From the NCBI GenBank assembly GCA_049999725.1, contig JBNGIS010003892.1:1-27496 (forward strand): 27,496 bases of DNA, given 5' to 3'. The first letter of the stretch is position 1. Every line of letters starts with the position of its first letter. Origin of the DNA: Haplomitrium mnioides. Its lineage: Eukaryota; Marchantiophyta; Haplomitriopsida; Calobryales. Of this stretch, positions 7,975-17,932 are shown piece after piece. Under the pieces are notes generated by a model. The model saw only the letters and a program-made list of their open reading frames with translations, ran no database searches and had not been told where the DNA came from. A program made the position numbers and the translations under genes.

Positions 7975-9110
7975 CTAACTTGGTTTCAACACAACTTGCT
8001 TCCCATTTGTATCACCTGAGTCGTCCACATTTTTCTTGCTATACCAGGTACTTAGCTCATCAAACACCACATGTGCACTCACCCTCAACATGCATGTAGT
8101 AGGACGATAACACTTGTACCTTTGTTGCTCATTTAAGTACCCAATAAATAAACACTTCTCAGCTTTTGGGTCTAATTTGCTGCGTGTCTCAGCTGGTACA
8201 TGAATATATGCAATGCAACCAAACACTTTCAAATGTGAGATGTCTAGATGCCTCCCTCGAAATTTTTCTTATGGCGTCATGCCATGAGTTGCTGCTGTAG
8301 GGGTGTAGTTTATAATATAGACTGCAATAGACAATTCTTCTGCCCAAGAGTAATGCAGCATATTCTTCTCATTCTCCAATGCTCGTGCCACCTCTGCTAT
8401 GTGTCAGTTCTTCCTTTCAGCAACCCCATTCTAATGGGGTGTATATCTGCAAGTTTGTTGTCTTTTGATCTCTTCTTTTTGTAGATAGGTGTACAATTCT
8501 ATGGAGAAATATTCTCCTCCTCTATAAGACCTCAAACACTTAATGTACTATCCTTTTTCTTTTCCCATCATGGCTCTAAAATGTTTGAAGTGATCAAACA
8601 CTTCACTCTTCTACTTAATAAAATAAATCCAGAACTTCCTTAAGTAGTCATCAATAAAGGTGACATAGTATGTGCACCCTCCAATGGACCATGTTTTTCT
8701 TGGACCCCATACATATGAATATATCATCTCAAGTGGCTTACTTGCTACATATACATCATAAGGAAATGCATACCTTGTATGCTTACTGAATTGACAGGTT
8801 TCACATACCTTTTACATTCCTTCTACTTTGAACTTGGGCAGCCTACTAACTACCTCTAAGCTCTACATATTTCTCAATCTCTGTACATTGATATGATTGA
8901 TCCTCTTGTGCCATATTTCTATGTCTGACACTACCCTTATATCGTGTCCAAACATTGCTTCTATAATTTCAGGCATGCTCACATCCAGTGTCAACATCTT
9001 GCTGCTTTTGTTTCCTTTTGTGATCATGTTACATTTATTTCTCGAATCCATAATGAAGACATCAGTGGGACTAAACCAGACTTACATGTTCTACTCTACA
9101 TATTATCCAA
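7975..9110 (-). pseudogene. copia integrase (decayed)
   Basis: The N-terminal GAG-pre-integrase motif is IWHKRINHINVQRLRNM (about 8865-8917), where family members read L/I-W-H-x-R-L-G-H. Then come CQFSKHTRYAFPYDVYVAS (about 8730-8800), TYYVTFIDDYLRKFWIYF (about 8620-8680) and GGEYFSIELYTYL (about 8480-8520), the last covering the G-G-E-F/Y part of the core. A C-terminal frame at 7975-8232 contains KVFGCIAYIHVPAETRSKLD and FIGY. Catalytic positions are partly changed and at least four frame breaks occur. It would insert the cDNA into host chromosomes. Confidence 0.85.
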
Positions 9111-9450
9111 CTGAGATCAAATTTTTTTAAATCATTGGCACATGCATAACATCAGATAGGCACTTTGTCTTTCCATTCTTCAATACTATAGGTATACTAC
9201 CAATTTGATGGATAGGATGCATAGTTGAGTCACCTATCTCAACATATTCCAGTGTACTCAGGTTCTTGGTTTCATTGAACTACTCTCCATAGTTTGTCAT
9301 GTGATTTGAACATATGGAATCGACAAACCATTTATCTCTATCATTGCTTTGTTCCCCATATGCTAGACATATAAATCCTATCCCGAGACAATATCTATTG
9401 ATTGTCTCCCACTTTGGGTATATTTTTGTCCCATATGTCTCCCTCAATAC
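9111..9450 (-). pseudogene. copia aspartic protease (decayed; active site changed)
   Basis: On the - strand the segment KWFVDSICSNHMT (about 9300-9340) corresponds to the W-x-x-D-S-G-A/C-S/T-x-H-M-T signature of Ty1/copia proteases. The catalytic D-S-G reads D-S-I. It continues STLEYVEIGDSTMHPIHQIG, VLKNGKTKCLSDVMHVPMI and KNLISVGQ (about 9125-9260). The enzyme would cut the Gag-Pol polyprotein, but with the glycine lost and stops present it cannot be active. Confidence 0.8.
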
Positions 9451-9455
9451 CCATG

Positions 9456-10416
9456 CTACATGAAAAACAACATATCACTGTTTTTCTTGCTGGAACCTGC
9501 ATAGTTCCCTTGCACTCTGCTATTTCTCATATCATTTTGCTTTTTGTAGCATTCTTTTACCATATGACATGGCTTACCACAGTAAAAATAGTCTTTTCTT
9601 GAATGATGTTGTGGGCTTCCACATCTTTGGCTACTCCTACCTTTGAGCTGACCTCTACCACCAAATTGGCTTGATTGACGTTGTTGGTTTTGTGCATTGT
9701 CATTTGAATGACCTCTGCTATAATTACTTTTGCCATAATTGCTGCCTCCTTGTCCTCTACCTTTATTAGAGTAGAATGCTTGCTCTTGACTACTTGAGGC
9801 ACCTCCTCCAATGTCAATGTCTTCTGCCATTAGCATGGCAATAGGCTTTGAGAAGGATGTGGTTTCTTCTCTCATCCTTATTGATATTTTGAATTGTTTA
9901 TACTCTTTTTCTAACCTGTTCAAGCAAATTGCTACCATAGTACTCTCCTCGACTTCCTCTCTTGCTAATTTTTTAGCTAGTGATTTTATCTTTAGAACAC
10001 AAGTATTTATATTCTTTCTTTCTTGGCAGATAAAAGAACTCCATATGCAGTGTCAATTTCCTTGCATCTAACATAATGGCATATCTCTCTTTCAAGATAT
10101 TCCAAGCTTCCTTTGATGTCTTGGCTGCTAATACATAGCCCATTATTTTGTCATCGACACTGATGGTGAGCCAATACAACATCTTGTGGACCTTCTCTAT
10201 GTGAGTCCTTAAAGCTTGCATCTCTTCAATTGATAAAGATGGGCCTAATATCAGTTCAACTTGATCTCCTGTGATGAAGTCCCAATAATCTCTCCCCTTG
10301 ATAAAATTTGTCATTCTTATTGACCAGATTTGATAATTATTTTCAGTAAATTTCTCATTGATTATCTGAGATATTCTGTCTACTGTATTCAAATTGTGAA
10401 TCAGACATGTTTGCAA
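9456..10416 (-). pseudogene. copia gag with zinc knuckle (frameshifted)
   Basis: Two frames make up gag. The first (9973-10416) has KFTENNYQIWSIRMTNFIKG, DYWDFITGD and TSKEAWNILKERYA, the typical gag N-terminal and UBN2-like order. The second (9456-9938) continues VAICLNRLEKEYKQF, then a glycine/serine/asparagine-rich linker, then a zinc knuckle YFYCGKPCHMVKEC. The usual form is C-x2-C-x4-H-x4-C; the first cysteine is tyrosine here. The likely original start is an ATG overlapping 10410 in another frame (MSDSQFEYS), which shifts into the listed frame within about 20 codons. It encodes the particle protein. Confidence 0.85.
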
Positions 10417-11861
10417 ACAGATTGCTACCAGCTTACTTCTTTGTTGGCCTATGAGAATAGTAGTCTATGAACGGCCTTCAAGTTTCAAGGGATTCAAGCT
10501 TTCATGCCATAGGGAATGAATCTATGAACCTCAATTTGATGGGATAAGGAAAGGGATTCTTGTGATCTTCTATGTTGGTGTTGAGCTTATGTGTAAAGAG
10601 TTCCAAGCCTTATGACTACAAATATAAAAACACAGACCTTAACTGCTGCCTTCAAGAAGAGTTCTGGCTTGTTGACCCCTAAACTGATGCCTCTCCACTT
10701 GACGATTTCCACCAAAGCCATCCCTGCTCATTGACTCTTCTTCAGCACGTGCGATCTATTCTCTACTTCAAATGGATTCAGATCAATCTACACATGCTTC
10801 AATCATGTATGCTCTTCTCTATCTTCTGCAATTTTTTTCGCTCAACTAAAGCAACACCAGCTTCAAATCAGATTGATTCTTGCTCAGAAAATTTTGCCTT
10901 CTACTTTACTCCCTTCTCCTTTTGATTTTTATTCGATTTCTGCAGTCTCCTTCCTTTGATTCTTCTTCAAAAAATAGGGAATAGCTCTTCGATTGCTGCC
11001 TTGATGTTTCTTCAATAGCAACCTGCAGTTCTCCTTCAATGAACACCTCAAGAAGAGTCCCTTGGCTCCTTTGATTCATCCTCACCAGCAAACATAACTC
11101 TCTAATGTCTGCTGCAATTTTTGCGACATCAAACTCAACTAGCAGATCTCCTTTGATTCATCCTCACCTGACCTCCTTCAATTCTTCTTCACCAGTGAAC
11201 AAGAATGTGATTTGTTGCTGCAATTTCTTTAGCAGCAAGCTTGAATCAAATGGCAGAACTCTGTGAGTTCTGCTTTGATTCCTCTCTTTGAACCTGTAAT
11301 TGAGTCACCTCCCTTGGGCCATTCTACTTTGATCAAGAAATAGTAAAAGTTGCTTTGGTTTGTGCCTCAAAACAGCCCCTCAATTTTTGATTTTGTTCTT
11401 CCACTAAACACTTGCTATCCTCTTGGATTTCTTGAAACCCTAGAGCTCTCTAGCGAGTTCTTCTTTAGAAGATTTTGAATCCTTCGATTTTGTTGTCCTT
11501 TGATTCTTCAGCGATCAATCTCCCTTCAGCAAATGCCAGCAATTTCTGCCAAGTTGATTCAGCAACCTCATTTGACTCTTTTCTTTGATTCTGCAATTTG
11601 CAGCCTCTTCGATGGAGGTGTGTTTTCCTCCTTTTTGTTATGTCAAAATTCACACTACGCTCACTCCACAAAATCACATAAACTCAAGGGATGTGGAGAA
11701 TTCTCTATATTCACATATGGCTCAAATGGCCTCAATAATACAATAGGGGAAGAGTGCCTATGGGCAACTCCAGATCAGCTCCATATAACCCTAGCTAACC
11801 CTAACTAAGACAAGGAGGGCTCCCAAATCAGCTTGGAAGCCTATCTAAGCTTGATATTTCA
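10417..11861 (-). mobile_element. copia 5' LTR and leader (- orientation)
   Basis: No gene is visible in this 1.4-kb stretch. It lies exactly upstream of gag on the - strand. The outer end is taken as 11861, where gypsy I coding ends and the - strand begins TGAAATATCAAGC. A TGGTAGCAATCTG sequence near 10421-10433 resembles a tRNA-Met primer-binding site just before gag, though the LTR end there is not a clean CA. Inside are direct repeats, for example 11066-11086 and 11148-11168, identical over 21 bases. I cannot place the LTR/leader boundary, because the 3' LTR that would define it is missing. Confidence 0.6.
11066..11168. repeat. 21-bp direct repeat in copia LTR/leader
   Basis: CTCCTTTGATTCATCCTCAC plus one more C occurs at 11066-11086 and again at 11148-11168, 82 bases apart. 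Weaker TTTGATTC and CTTCAATTCTTCTTCA relatives lie around them. Confidence 0.8.
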
Positions 11862-12680
11862 ATAAACCATCCAATCCAAAAAATGCATAAACTTTACTCA
11901 CATGAGTGAGTTGTGGGATTTCAGCAATAGCACTCACATTGGTTTATTGCACACCTAACCCTCATAGATAGATAGTGTGTCCCAGACACTTAATATGGCC
12001 TTGAAAAAATTTGCACTTGCTTGGATGCAGCTTCAACCCATGGTACTTGAGCATGTTGAATACCACTTATAAATGCCTTTGGTGCTCGTGTACATGTGCT
12101 GAATATATCAAAGTATTGTCAATATAGCACTTAACAAAGTCCAAGCATGCAAGAACTCTTTCCATCACCCTATGGAATTCAACTTGCGCGCTCTTCAACC
12201 CAAATGGTAAGAATTGCCATTGATATAATTGGTCCGTCCCATGTGCATCAATATCCGAAAAACACTATTTTGGCTCTATCCTCTTGCCTCAATGGGAGTT
12301 GATGATGCTCTACCTTCAAATCCAATGAGTTAAAGATCTTAGCGTGCCCAACTGCATCACAAATCTCCTTTGGTGTAGGTATAGCATACCTATTAGACTT
12401 GGTCTACCAATTGATATGATGATAATCACCACATCTTTCTGTTGGTGTAGTTCCGATGCATATCCTTCTTGACTAGCAAATGCATATTCCCTATATGACA
12501 CCTCTACTAACCTAGCCTCCAACAAATCTTAGGTCTTGGTTTGTATCAAACCTTTCTCCACCACACTATAATGATGTGGACATTGAAAAATAGGTGCATC
12601 ACTAGCCAACTCAATCCAAATGCATGGTCCTCTCAAGGTCCCCACATCCTTCATGTTAAAAAGCAAAATAATATAAATAG
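11862..12680 (-). pseudogene. gypsy I reverse transcriptase (decayed, cut by copia)
   Basis: The - strand reads GTLRGPCIWIELASDAPIF and EKGLIQTKT (about 12535-12640), DLLEARLVEVS with REYAFAS (about 12470-12530), then YQWQFLPFGLKSAQVEFHRV (about 12165-12225), then MERVLACLDFVKCYIDNTLI (about 12105-12165), where Y-I-D-D is Y-I-D-N. It continues HGLKLHPSKCKFFQGHI (about 11990-12045), CLGHTIY and VSAIAEIPQLTHVSKVYAFF (about 11885-11950). It stops at the copia boundary. About 100 residues expected before RNase H are absent from both sides of the copia element, so the insertion site also lost gypsy sequence. The changed catalytic aspartate and many stops show it is dead. Confidence 0.85.
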
Positions 12681-13410
12681 CCATGCAAGAACTTGTGTAG
12701 GCAATGCTGCACAAGGTTGACCTACCACGTTGACTAATGCCAATGGTGGTTGGTCAGCATAAGTAACTCTCTAAACATGGCATCCATAATCCAAAATGTC
12801 ATCCACAATGACGTATGTTGACCTTATAATCCTATCAAAAGCTTGCTTCAACACCTCAATAGGCAACAAGTTGGGCCTCTACAATTGTGAATGATGGGCT
12901 CATGATCTTGCTTGTGTGGCATCCAACAATGTTGCAATTCCAATCTATAAGTGCACTTAATAAATACTATCCACAAGGCGATGGAAATCATCTCCCAAAA
13001 TCGGCATATTCTCCAAGATATACGTAGAAGAGGGTACTTGATAGAGTTGGAGATGATGTAGAATACTCAACATCTCCCAAAATATTTTTGAGCAAGGGTC
13101 TTGCAACCCTTGGCCCAAACCAGCCCTTGATTGCCTCTAACTTAGCCATCTAGCAATCAACAAATCAATTGGCCCCACTTTAACTAAGTGGTTTGTCTCT
13201 AGTAGTAAAATATCAGTCGACAATGCATACAAATAACCTTACACTACACTAACTGAAAGCAACCATTGGCGTCATATGCCTCAATGAGATTCTTCAATCA
13301 ATCTCTTTCCACATACCCAAACCGACAAACTGGAATCCGTGCTCGTAACATGGTAGCTAGCCCCATACTTATGCCACCAAACAATTGCAACAAAGAAACA
13401 CCATCAATGG
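12681..13410 (-). pseudogene. C5-cytosine DNA methyltransferase-like domain inside gypsy I (decayed)
   Basis: Seen on the - strand: PIDGVSLLQLFGGISMGLAT (about 13345-13405) resembles motif I, the AdoMet loop, usually D-L-F-x-G-I-G-x-x. YVERD (13300-13314) fits motif II with its acidic ribose-binding residue. KVGPIDLLIARW-like sequence near 13150-13190 sits where motif IV (P-C-Q) belongs, but that part reads L-S-stop-R-Q. Then GLGQGLQDPC, KIFWEMLSILHHLQ, YILENMPILGDD (about 12990-13020; motif VI E-N-V reads E-N-M), IRSTYVIVDDILDYG (about 12795-12840) and PPLALVNVVGQPCAALPT (about 12695-12750). The order I, II, IV, VI and C-terminal is that of DNMT3/DRM-like enzymes. Position: between gag and reverse transcriptase, on the same strand and equally decayed, so it was part of the retrotransposon. 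Stops and the missing catalytic cysteine show it is inactive. A protease-reverse transcriptase spacer could explain the position but not these motifs. Confidence 0.65.
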
Positions 13411-13824
13411 GATACTGCTATGAAATTGACATAGTGTCTAGTGGGGAAAGATTGAAAAGTTAAGGTGTGACAGAACCATGCAATGTATGATATAGTGCAA
13501 ATGCATCATGCTAGTCATTCTCAACCATTCTAGACATTTGTAGTTGCCACAACCTTCTCTTACTTCTACTAGAAAGAATCATTCCACTTGGTAGTGATTC
13601 TAGCCTTGTATACTATAAAGATGCTTCATCAATGGAAGGAATATTGGCTGCATGTTCATTCCCTTCCAACAAGTCAGAAAAATTGGTGGGATCACCTTGC
13701 AAAATGTTGCCAAAGCCATAGGCTACAATAGTAGATCCCCAACAAGTCTGTTGAATCTAGCAAGCAATCAGCTCAATTATGCCTCTCTAGATTGCCATCC
13801 AAAGCAATAAGACACATACTTACT
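13411..13824 (-). pseudogene. gypsy I linker between gag and the methyltransferase-like domain
   Basis: The - strand holds one frame with few stops: VAYGFGNILQGDPTNFSDLL, then EHAANIPSIDEASL, then RLESLPSGMILSSRSKRRLW (about 13560-13740). It runs on in register into the methyltransferase motif I block. I do not recognise a family; no D-S/T-G protease signature is visible. It may be an N-terminal extension of the methyltransferase part or a diverged protease region. Confidence 0.45.
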
Positions 13825-14386
13825 TCAAAAATCAATAGTGAACCCCATCAGATGCAACACCATACATCTCATCAAGACGTCATAGGACTCGGCCTTGTGA
13901 GCTATCTCACACATAAACCTCATGTCAGCCAAGCCTTCATAAACTTCATATGATGTAAAGGCTTCAACTCTAAAATCGAGTCTCGCTTGTATTATAGTCA
14001 TGGCATCTAATTTTTGCTCCAACTGTGTGCTTCTAGCATTCTTTGGATCTACAATAGTGGTTGGAGCACCTCCTCCAACTCTCCCAACTCGTGATGCTCC
14101 TCGAGTACGACCACCTCTCCTGACTTTGTCTTGGTCACCTGTATAAGCTCCTCCTTGTCATAGTTTTGAGTGACATAGAAAACATCTATCCTTGGTATGA
14201 CCCATAACTCCACGATGATCACATTGTCAATGGTTGGTTGCATTTGCTTCTCCAAAACGTGTTGCTCTTGGTTGTTTTGCCTTTCGATACTACTTGTATA
14301 GATGGTCTTCACCACAAGTCCAACAACCTGAATGTTGGCTTGCATAAGAAGGCAATGCTTTTTGTCCACCAGATTGTCCACCTCAC
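13825..14386 (-). pseudogene. gypsy I gag C-terminal part with two zinc knuckles
   Basis: From the gypsy II LTR boundary at 14386 the - strand reads a glycine/glutamine-rich linker (GGQSGGQKALPSYASQHSG), then a first knuckle CWTCGEDHLYK (about 14299-14331) whose final cysteine is tyrosine. A second knuckle CDHRGVMGHTKDRC (14182-14223) fits C-x2-C-x4-H-x4-C with the second cysteine changed to arginine (CGT for TGT). An arginine/glycine-rich stretch and a charged helix (TQLEQKLDAMTIIQARLDF) follow, to a stop at 13825. Three in-frame stops occur. The N-terminal half of gag is cut off by gypsy II and should lie beyond the right edge of the window. Confidence 0.75.
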
Positions 14387-14773
14387 TGTTGTAAAAGAAC
14401 TCAAGGACCAAATCCAAATGAGTAAAAACTCATAGTGAACTCTAATGGAGTTCTTCAACCAAAAGCAACTCAAGGCCCAAGCTAAGACCAAGAATGCAAG
14501 CAAAAGCCAAGCAACCAAAGAACCCAAGTGATTCAAGAGAAACTCCAGAATGAAGAGTGGGAGAAAGAAGCTCTTCTATTTATACAAGAGAAAAGACATC
14601 CTCTTTCTTCACTTACAAGTCACTTCTAATTTCAACCCTAAAAGTGACTCTCTACTAAAAGTGACTTTGAAAGCAAGTAATCTTATCTCAACCCTAAAAG
14701 TGACTCTCTGCCACTTCTTTCACTCCTCTCTATTTTCTTATAAATAACACAACCTTATGCTTGTACTGTTACA
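14387..14773 (-). repeat. gypsy II 3' LTR
   Basis: On the - strand it starts TGTAACAGTACAAGC (14773) and ends TTTTACAACA (14387), giving TG...CA ends with TGT/ACA. Gypsy I gag coding resumes immediately at 14386, which fixes that end. A TATAAATAG box lies at 14576-14584 (- strand). Inside are two identical 21-base copies at 14633-14653 and 14689-14709. No clear polypurine run precedes it at 14774-14795 (GATTAGAAGCCATGG). Confidence 0.7.
14576..14584 (-). promoter_or_regulatory. TATA box of gypsy II LTR
   Basis: TATAAATAG on the - strand lies about 190 bases into the LTR, a normal place for the U3 promoter of a plant retrotransposon. Assignment is by sequence and position only. Confidence 0.5.
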
Positions 14774-14827
14774 TAATCCATGGCTTCTAATCAATGACAT
14801 CCTCGTCATTGCGCAACTTTCAAATAT

Positions 14828-15055
14828 TTAAATAGCATCTTGAACATTCTTAAGATTTGAAGAAGGTTCCCAAGTAGCATTATAAAAAGGATAGCCTTTA
14901 TACAAAACCTTGTATTGAACTTGTGGATGCCACCCTTGCTTGATAACTCTTTTCGCCAAAATGCGGTTTACCTCAAATTCTTCATGATCATCAAGAACAA
15001 TAGCCGAAGGAGGAAGTTGAACATGATTTGGAAAAAGAAGATGGGCTAGGTACAA
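14828..15055 (-). pseudogene. gypsy II chromodomain
   Basis: The 75-codon open end of pol contains EFEVNRILAKRVIKQG, QYKVLYKGYPFYNATWEP and SNLKN. This is the chromodomain fold found at the integrase C-terminus of chromoviruses, which guides integration by binding chromatin marks. The central V-x-W-K-G-Y motif has tyrosine for tryptophan, and the W-E-P motif is kept. It ends with its own stop 54 bases before the LTR and is joined to integrase by a frame change near 15055. Confidence 0.85.
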
Positions 15056-16310
15056 AAGACCTAAGTTTAGAGATATGAAACACAGAATGAATCTTCATAT
15101 GAAGAGGAAGGTCAAGTTTATAAGCAATGGAATAAATAACTTGAAAAATAGAGAAATGACCAATCCAAATAGGAGATAACTTTTGGACTTGAGTATCAAA
15201 AGACAGTGGGAGATCAAGAGTAGATACCATAACTTGGGTCATTTAAAATATAAGAGCAATCACGACAACAACTATTGGCATATTTGTTTTGCCGATTTTG
15301 AGCAATAGTAAGATGATTGCAAGCATCTTGCAGGGAAGAAGATAAACGAGACAAAAAAGTAGAAATACTTGGAATATTGGAAGAAGAAGGAGAAAGCAAA
15401 CCATTAAGAATGAGAGGATGTTGACCCAAATTAAGAAAGAAATAAGAAAACCTAGTACTTTCTTGTTTGGAGTTGTTGTAGGCAAATTCCACAATCAGTA
15501 AGAAACTGTCCCAATTGGTATGATGAACATTGATGAGCACACAAAGTATATCCTCTGTAGTGTGATTAGCACGCTCTATTTTCCCATCTATTTGAGGATG
15601 ATAAGCACTAGACATAGAGAGTTTGGTATCCAAAAGTGTGAACAACTCTCATCAAAACTTTCGAGGGAATCGTGGATCTCTATTAGATATTAACACCTTT
15701 GGCATACCATGATATCAAAAAACTATATCAAAGTAAATCTTTGCCAATTGAGGAGCATCTATTGTATCCACTGTCAATGCTAGATGAATTGTTTTGCTTA
15801 GCTTATCCACAAACACCACAATGGTAGTAAACCCACAAGGCGTGGTTGGAAGCAAAATGACAAGATCTAAACTTACATGTTCTTACTGAGCAAAAGGAAT
15901 CAATAATGGTTGAAGTAGACTAGTTGGTTTTTGATTTGAAGCCTTGTTTCATTGACAACTTTCTAAGGAACGAACAAAGCCACAAACATCTTGAGCTAGG
16001 TTTGATCACCACCAATTGCGTTGAAGCAACTCCATAGTTTTGTCTACTCCAAGATGCCCATAGATTGGAATGTCATGTGCTTCTTGTAAACGGGCTATTT
16101 GTAGCACATCATCTTGTAGAGCATATATTTGATGGCCTTGATAGAGAATACCATCTCCAATGGAAAAGGCATGGTACTCACTACCTTTGACCACCAATTG
16201 TACCTTAACAAGATTAACGAAGGCACCTCCACGTAACTTTTGCCGAAAGCCGTCACTGATTTCTTCAATCAAGATGTAATATGCTAACATTTGCAACCTC
16301 CAACGCATTT
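14991..16310 (-). pseudogene. gypsy II integrase
   Basis: The zinc-finger part is at 16006-16308 (AHDIPIYGHLGVDKTMELLQ). The catalytic core has its three acidic residues in SLDLVILLPTT (about 15845-15880), ISNRDPRF (about 15660-15690) and DGKIERANHTTED (about 15555-15595). TNWDSFLLIVEFAYNNSKQE (about 15465-15525) follows. The C-terminal GPY/F-like module is IGHFSIFQVIYSIAYKLDL with KIHSVFHISKLRSFV (about 15045-15170). The order and length are normal for a Ty3/gypsy integrase. Breaks: stops between 15650 and 15720, and frame changes near 15220-15240 and 15960-16006. Confidence 0.9.
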
Positions 16311-17000
16311 AAACGATGATCTGGTCTTCGTGACAATGCATCAAGAATAGTATGAAACCTTCCCAGCTTGTACTCCAACTTGATATCAAAGAGTTGTAGC
16401 TAAACTTCCCATTGATGATGACGACTTGTCTTATTTTCCAAGTAAATTGATTGCAGTAAGGGCTTGTGATCGGTGCACATAAGTACATGCTTTCCTAAAA
16501 TATAGTGTCTCCAAACCTTGGTAGCATAAACCATTGCCAATCGCTCTCTATCCCTTGCAAAATAATTTCTCTCTGCAGCATTTAGTCGGTGTGATATAAA
16601 GGCAATCGGATGAAGTCCATCCTCAAACTCTTGTTGTAACACTACTCTAACAAAAAAATTAGAGGCATCAAAATCAACTATACAACGTGTCTTTGGATCA
16701 TACGGTTGTAGAATTGGATGAGAAGACACCGCATCTTTGAGTCGTTGAAATGCCTCTTGCTCTTTGGTCATCCATTGAAACTTTGCTTTCTTGTCTAACA
16801 GATCCATAAGCAGTGCAGCAATATAAGCATAGTAATGGATGAATCTTTGATAAAAACTTGCCAATCCATTGAAAGCTCGAACATCCTTTGCATCATTTAG
16901 CATTGGCCACTCTGTAATAGCCTTAATCTTCTTTTCCTCCATCTTGATGCCATCCGCAAACACTTTATGTCCTAGATAAATTACCTCTTGCTTCCAAAAC
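16311..17000 (-). pseudogene. gypsy II RNase H
   Basis: This part follows reverse transcriptase in one long frame (16400-17170). It includes KAKFQWMTKEQEAFQRLKDA, TRCIVDFDASNFFVRVVLQQ (first catalytic D), PIAFISHRLNAAERNYFARD, ERLAMVYATKVWRHYI and CTDHKPLLQSIYLENKTSRH (second D). A stop after HHQWEV interrupts it, and RRPDHRLNALEVAN follows in the same direction (about 16300-16335). It removes the RNA template during cDNA synthesis. Confidence 0.9.
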
Positions 17001-17520
17001 TCACACTTGGACTTCTTGCAATAAAACTTCCAATTCCATAGTCTTTGCAATACTTCCTTAAGATGATTACAATTCTCAACTTCACTTTTACTAAAGATAA
17101 GTATATCGTCTAAAAACACCAACAGTGACTTATCCAATAAACCATCAAAAACTCGATGCATTTGATCCATAGATATTGTCGGAGCATTAGTAAGGCTAAA
17201 TGTAGTAACCTTCTACTCAAAATACCCATACCTTGTACGAAAAGCCGTCTTTGGCACATCACTTGCCTTGATAGAAATTTGCCAATGACCACATTGAAGA
17301 TTCAACTTAGAAAAGAATCGCGCACCACTTAATTGACCTAGCAAATCATCAATACAAGGTAGAGGATATGCATTCTTCACTGTTTGACTATTCAATTTTG
17401 ATAACTTGTACAAAGACGAAATCCACCATCTTTCTTTGGCACAAAGAATATCAGAGCTCCCCAAGGTGAAGTACTATGTTGAATAAAATCATTCTCAAGA
17501 AGATCTGTTAATGTCTTTTG
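17001..17520 (-). pseudogene. gypsy II reverse transcriptase
   Basis: An N-terminal frame at 17213-17464 gives [40 protein letters not shown] and [16 protein letters not shown]. The second frame, from 17170, gives MDQMHRVFDGLLDKSLLVFL ending in the catalytic VFLDDILIFS, with L in the first variable position of x-x-D-D. Then come WKFYCKKSKCEFW, VIYLGHKV and DVRAFNGLASFYQRFIHYYA. One frame break near 17170-17210 (around the M-P-F-G-L region) is the main lesion. Confidence 0.9.
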
Positions 17521-17932
17521 AAGCTTCTCTAATTCTTGTGATGATAATCAATATATAGGTCGATTATAAGGAGTATCAACTCAATTGGAAAAGGCATTCC
17601 GCAATCATGTGGTAACACTTTTGGCAAATCGTCTTGAAACACATTTGAAAACTCCTTAAAAATATCATCTATCATTGAGGTAGGCACACTTTTTCCTCCC
17701 TCCTTACTCAAGTCCATGATGGGCTTGATCCAAACAACAAAGATAGACAACTTTTTCTCTATTGAATGAACATGCTAAACTAATTTAGACTTCTTCTCCA
17801 ACAGTGTCGAACACCCCAAAAGAAATTTCTTACCTTGTAAGGTAACTTGAATTTGTCGCTTTGCCTAATCAATTTGAGCGGATCAATCTTAAAGCCAAAG
17901 CAACCCTAAAATGATGTCATATTGTACACATA
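17521..17932 (-). pseudogene. gypsy II protease end and protease-RT linker, cut by the LARD-like element
   Basis: The - strand reads QYDIILG (about 17900-17925, the conserved end of the retropepsin domain), then RQIQVTLQGKKFLLGC (about 17810-17860). The linker has FKEFSNVFQDDLPKVLP and CGMPFPIELI (17570-17680), the standard F-x-D-V-F-x-x-x-L-P block before gypsy reverse transcriptase. The protease active site and gag would lie on the far side of the LARD-like element. Confidence 0.75.

Larger units (their letters stand above)
14387..17932 (-). mobile_element. gypsy II chromovirus, inserted in gypsy I gag and interrupted by the LARD-like element
   Basis: This Ty3/gypsy element is on the - strand, with its 3' LTR at 14387-14773, then upstream chromodomain, integrase, RNase H, reverse transcriptase and part of protease. 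It is cut at 17932, where TGTCGGCC of the LARD-like element starts. Reading frames are longer and have fewer stops than in gypsy I, in keeping with later insertion. A 5-bp target duplication would have CTCAC (14382-14386) as one copy; the other side is outside the window. Confidence 0.85.

Noticed and set aside
9402-10071. +-strand frames opposite copia gag
   Set aside because: They are shadows of gag on the - strand, which carries recognisable gag and zinc-knuckle motifs.
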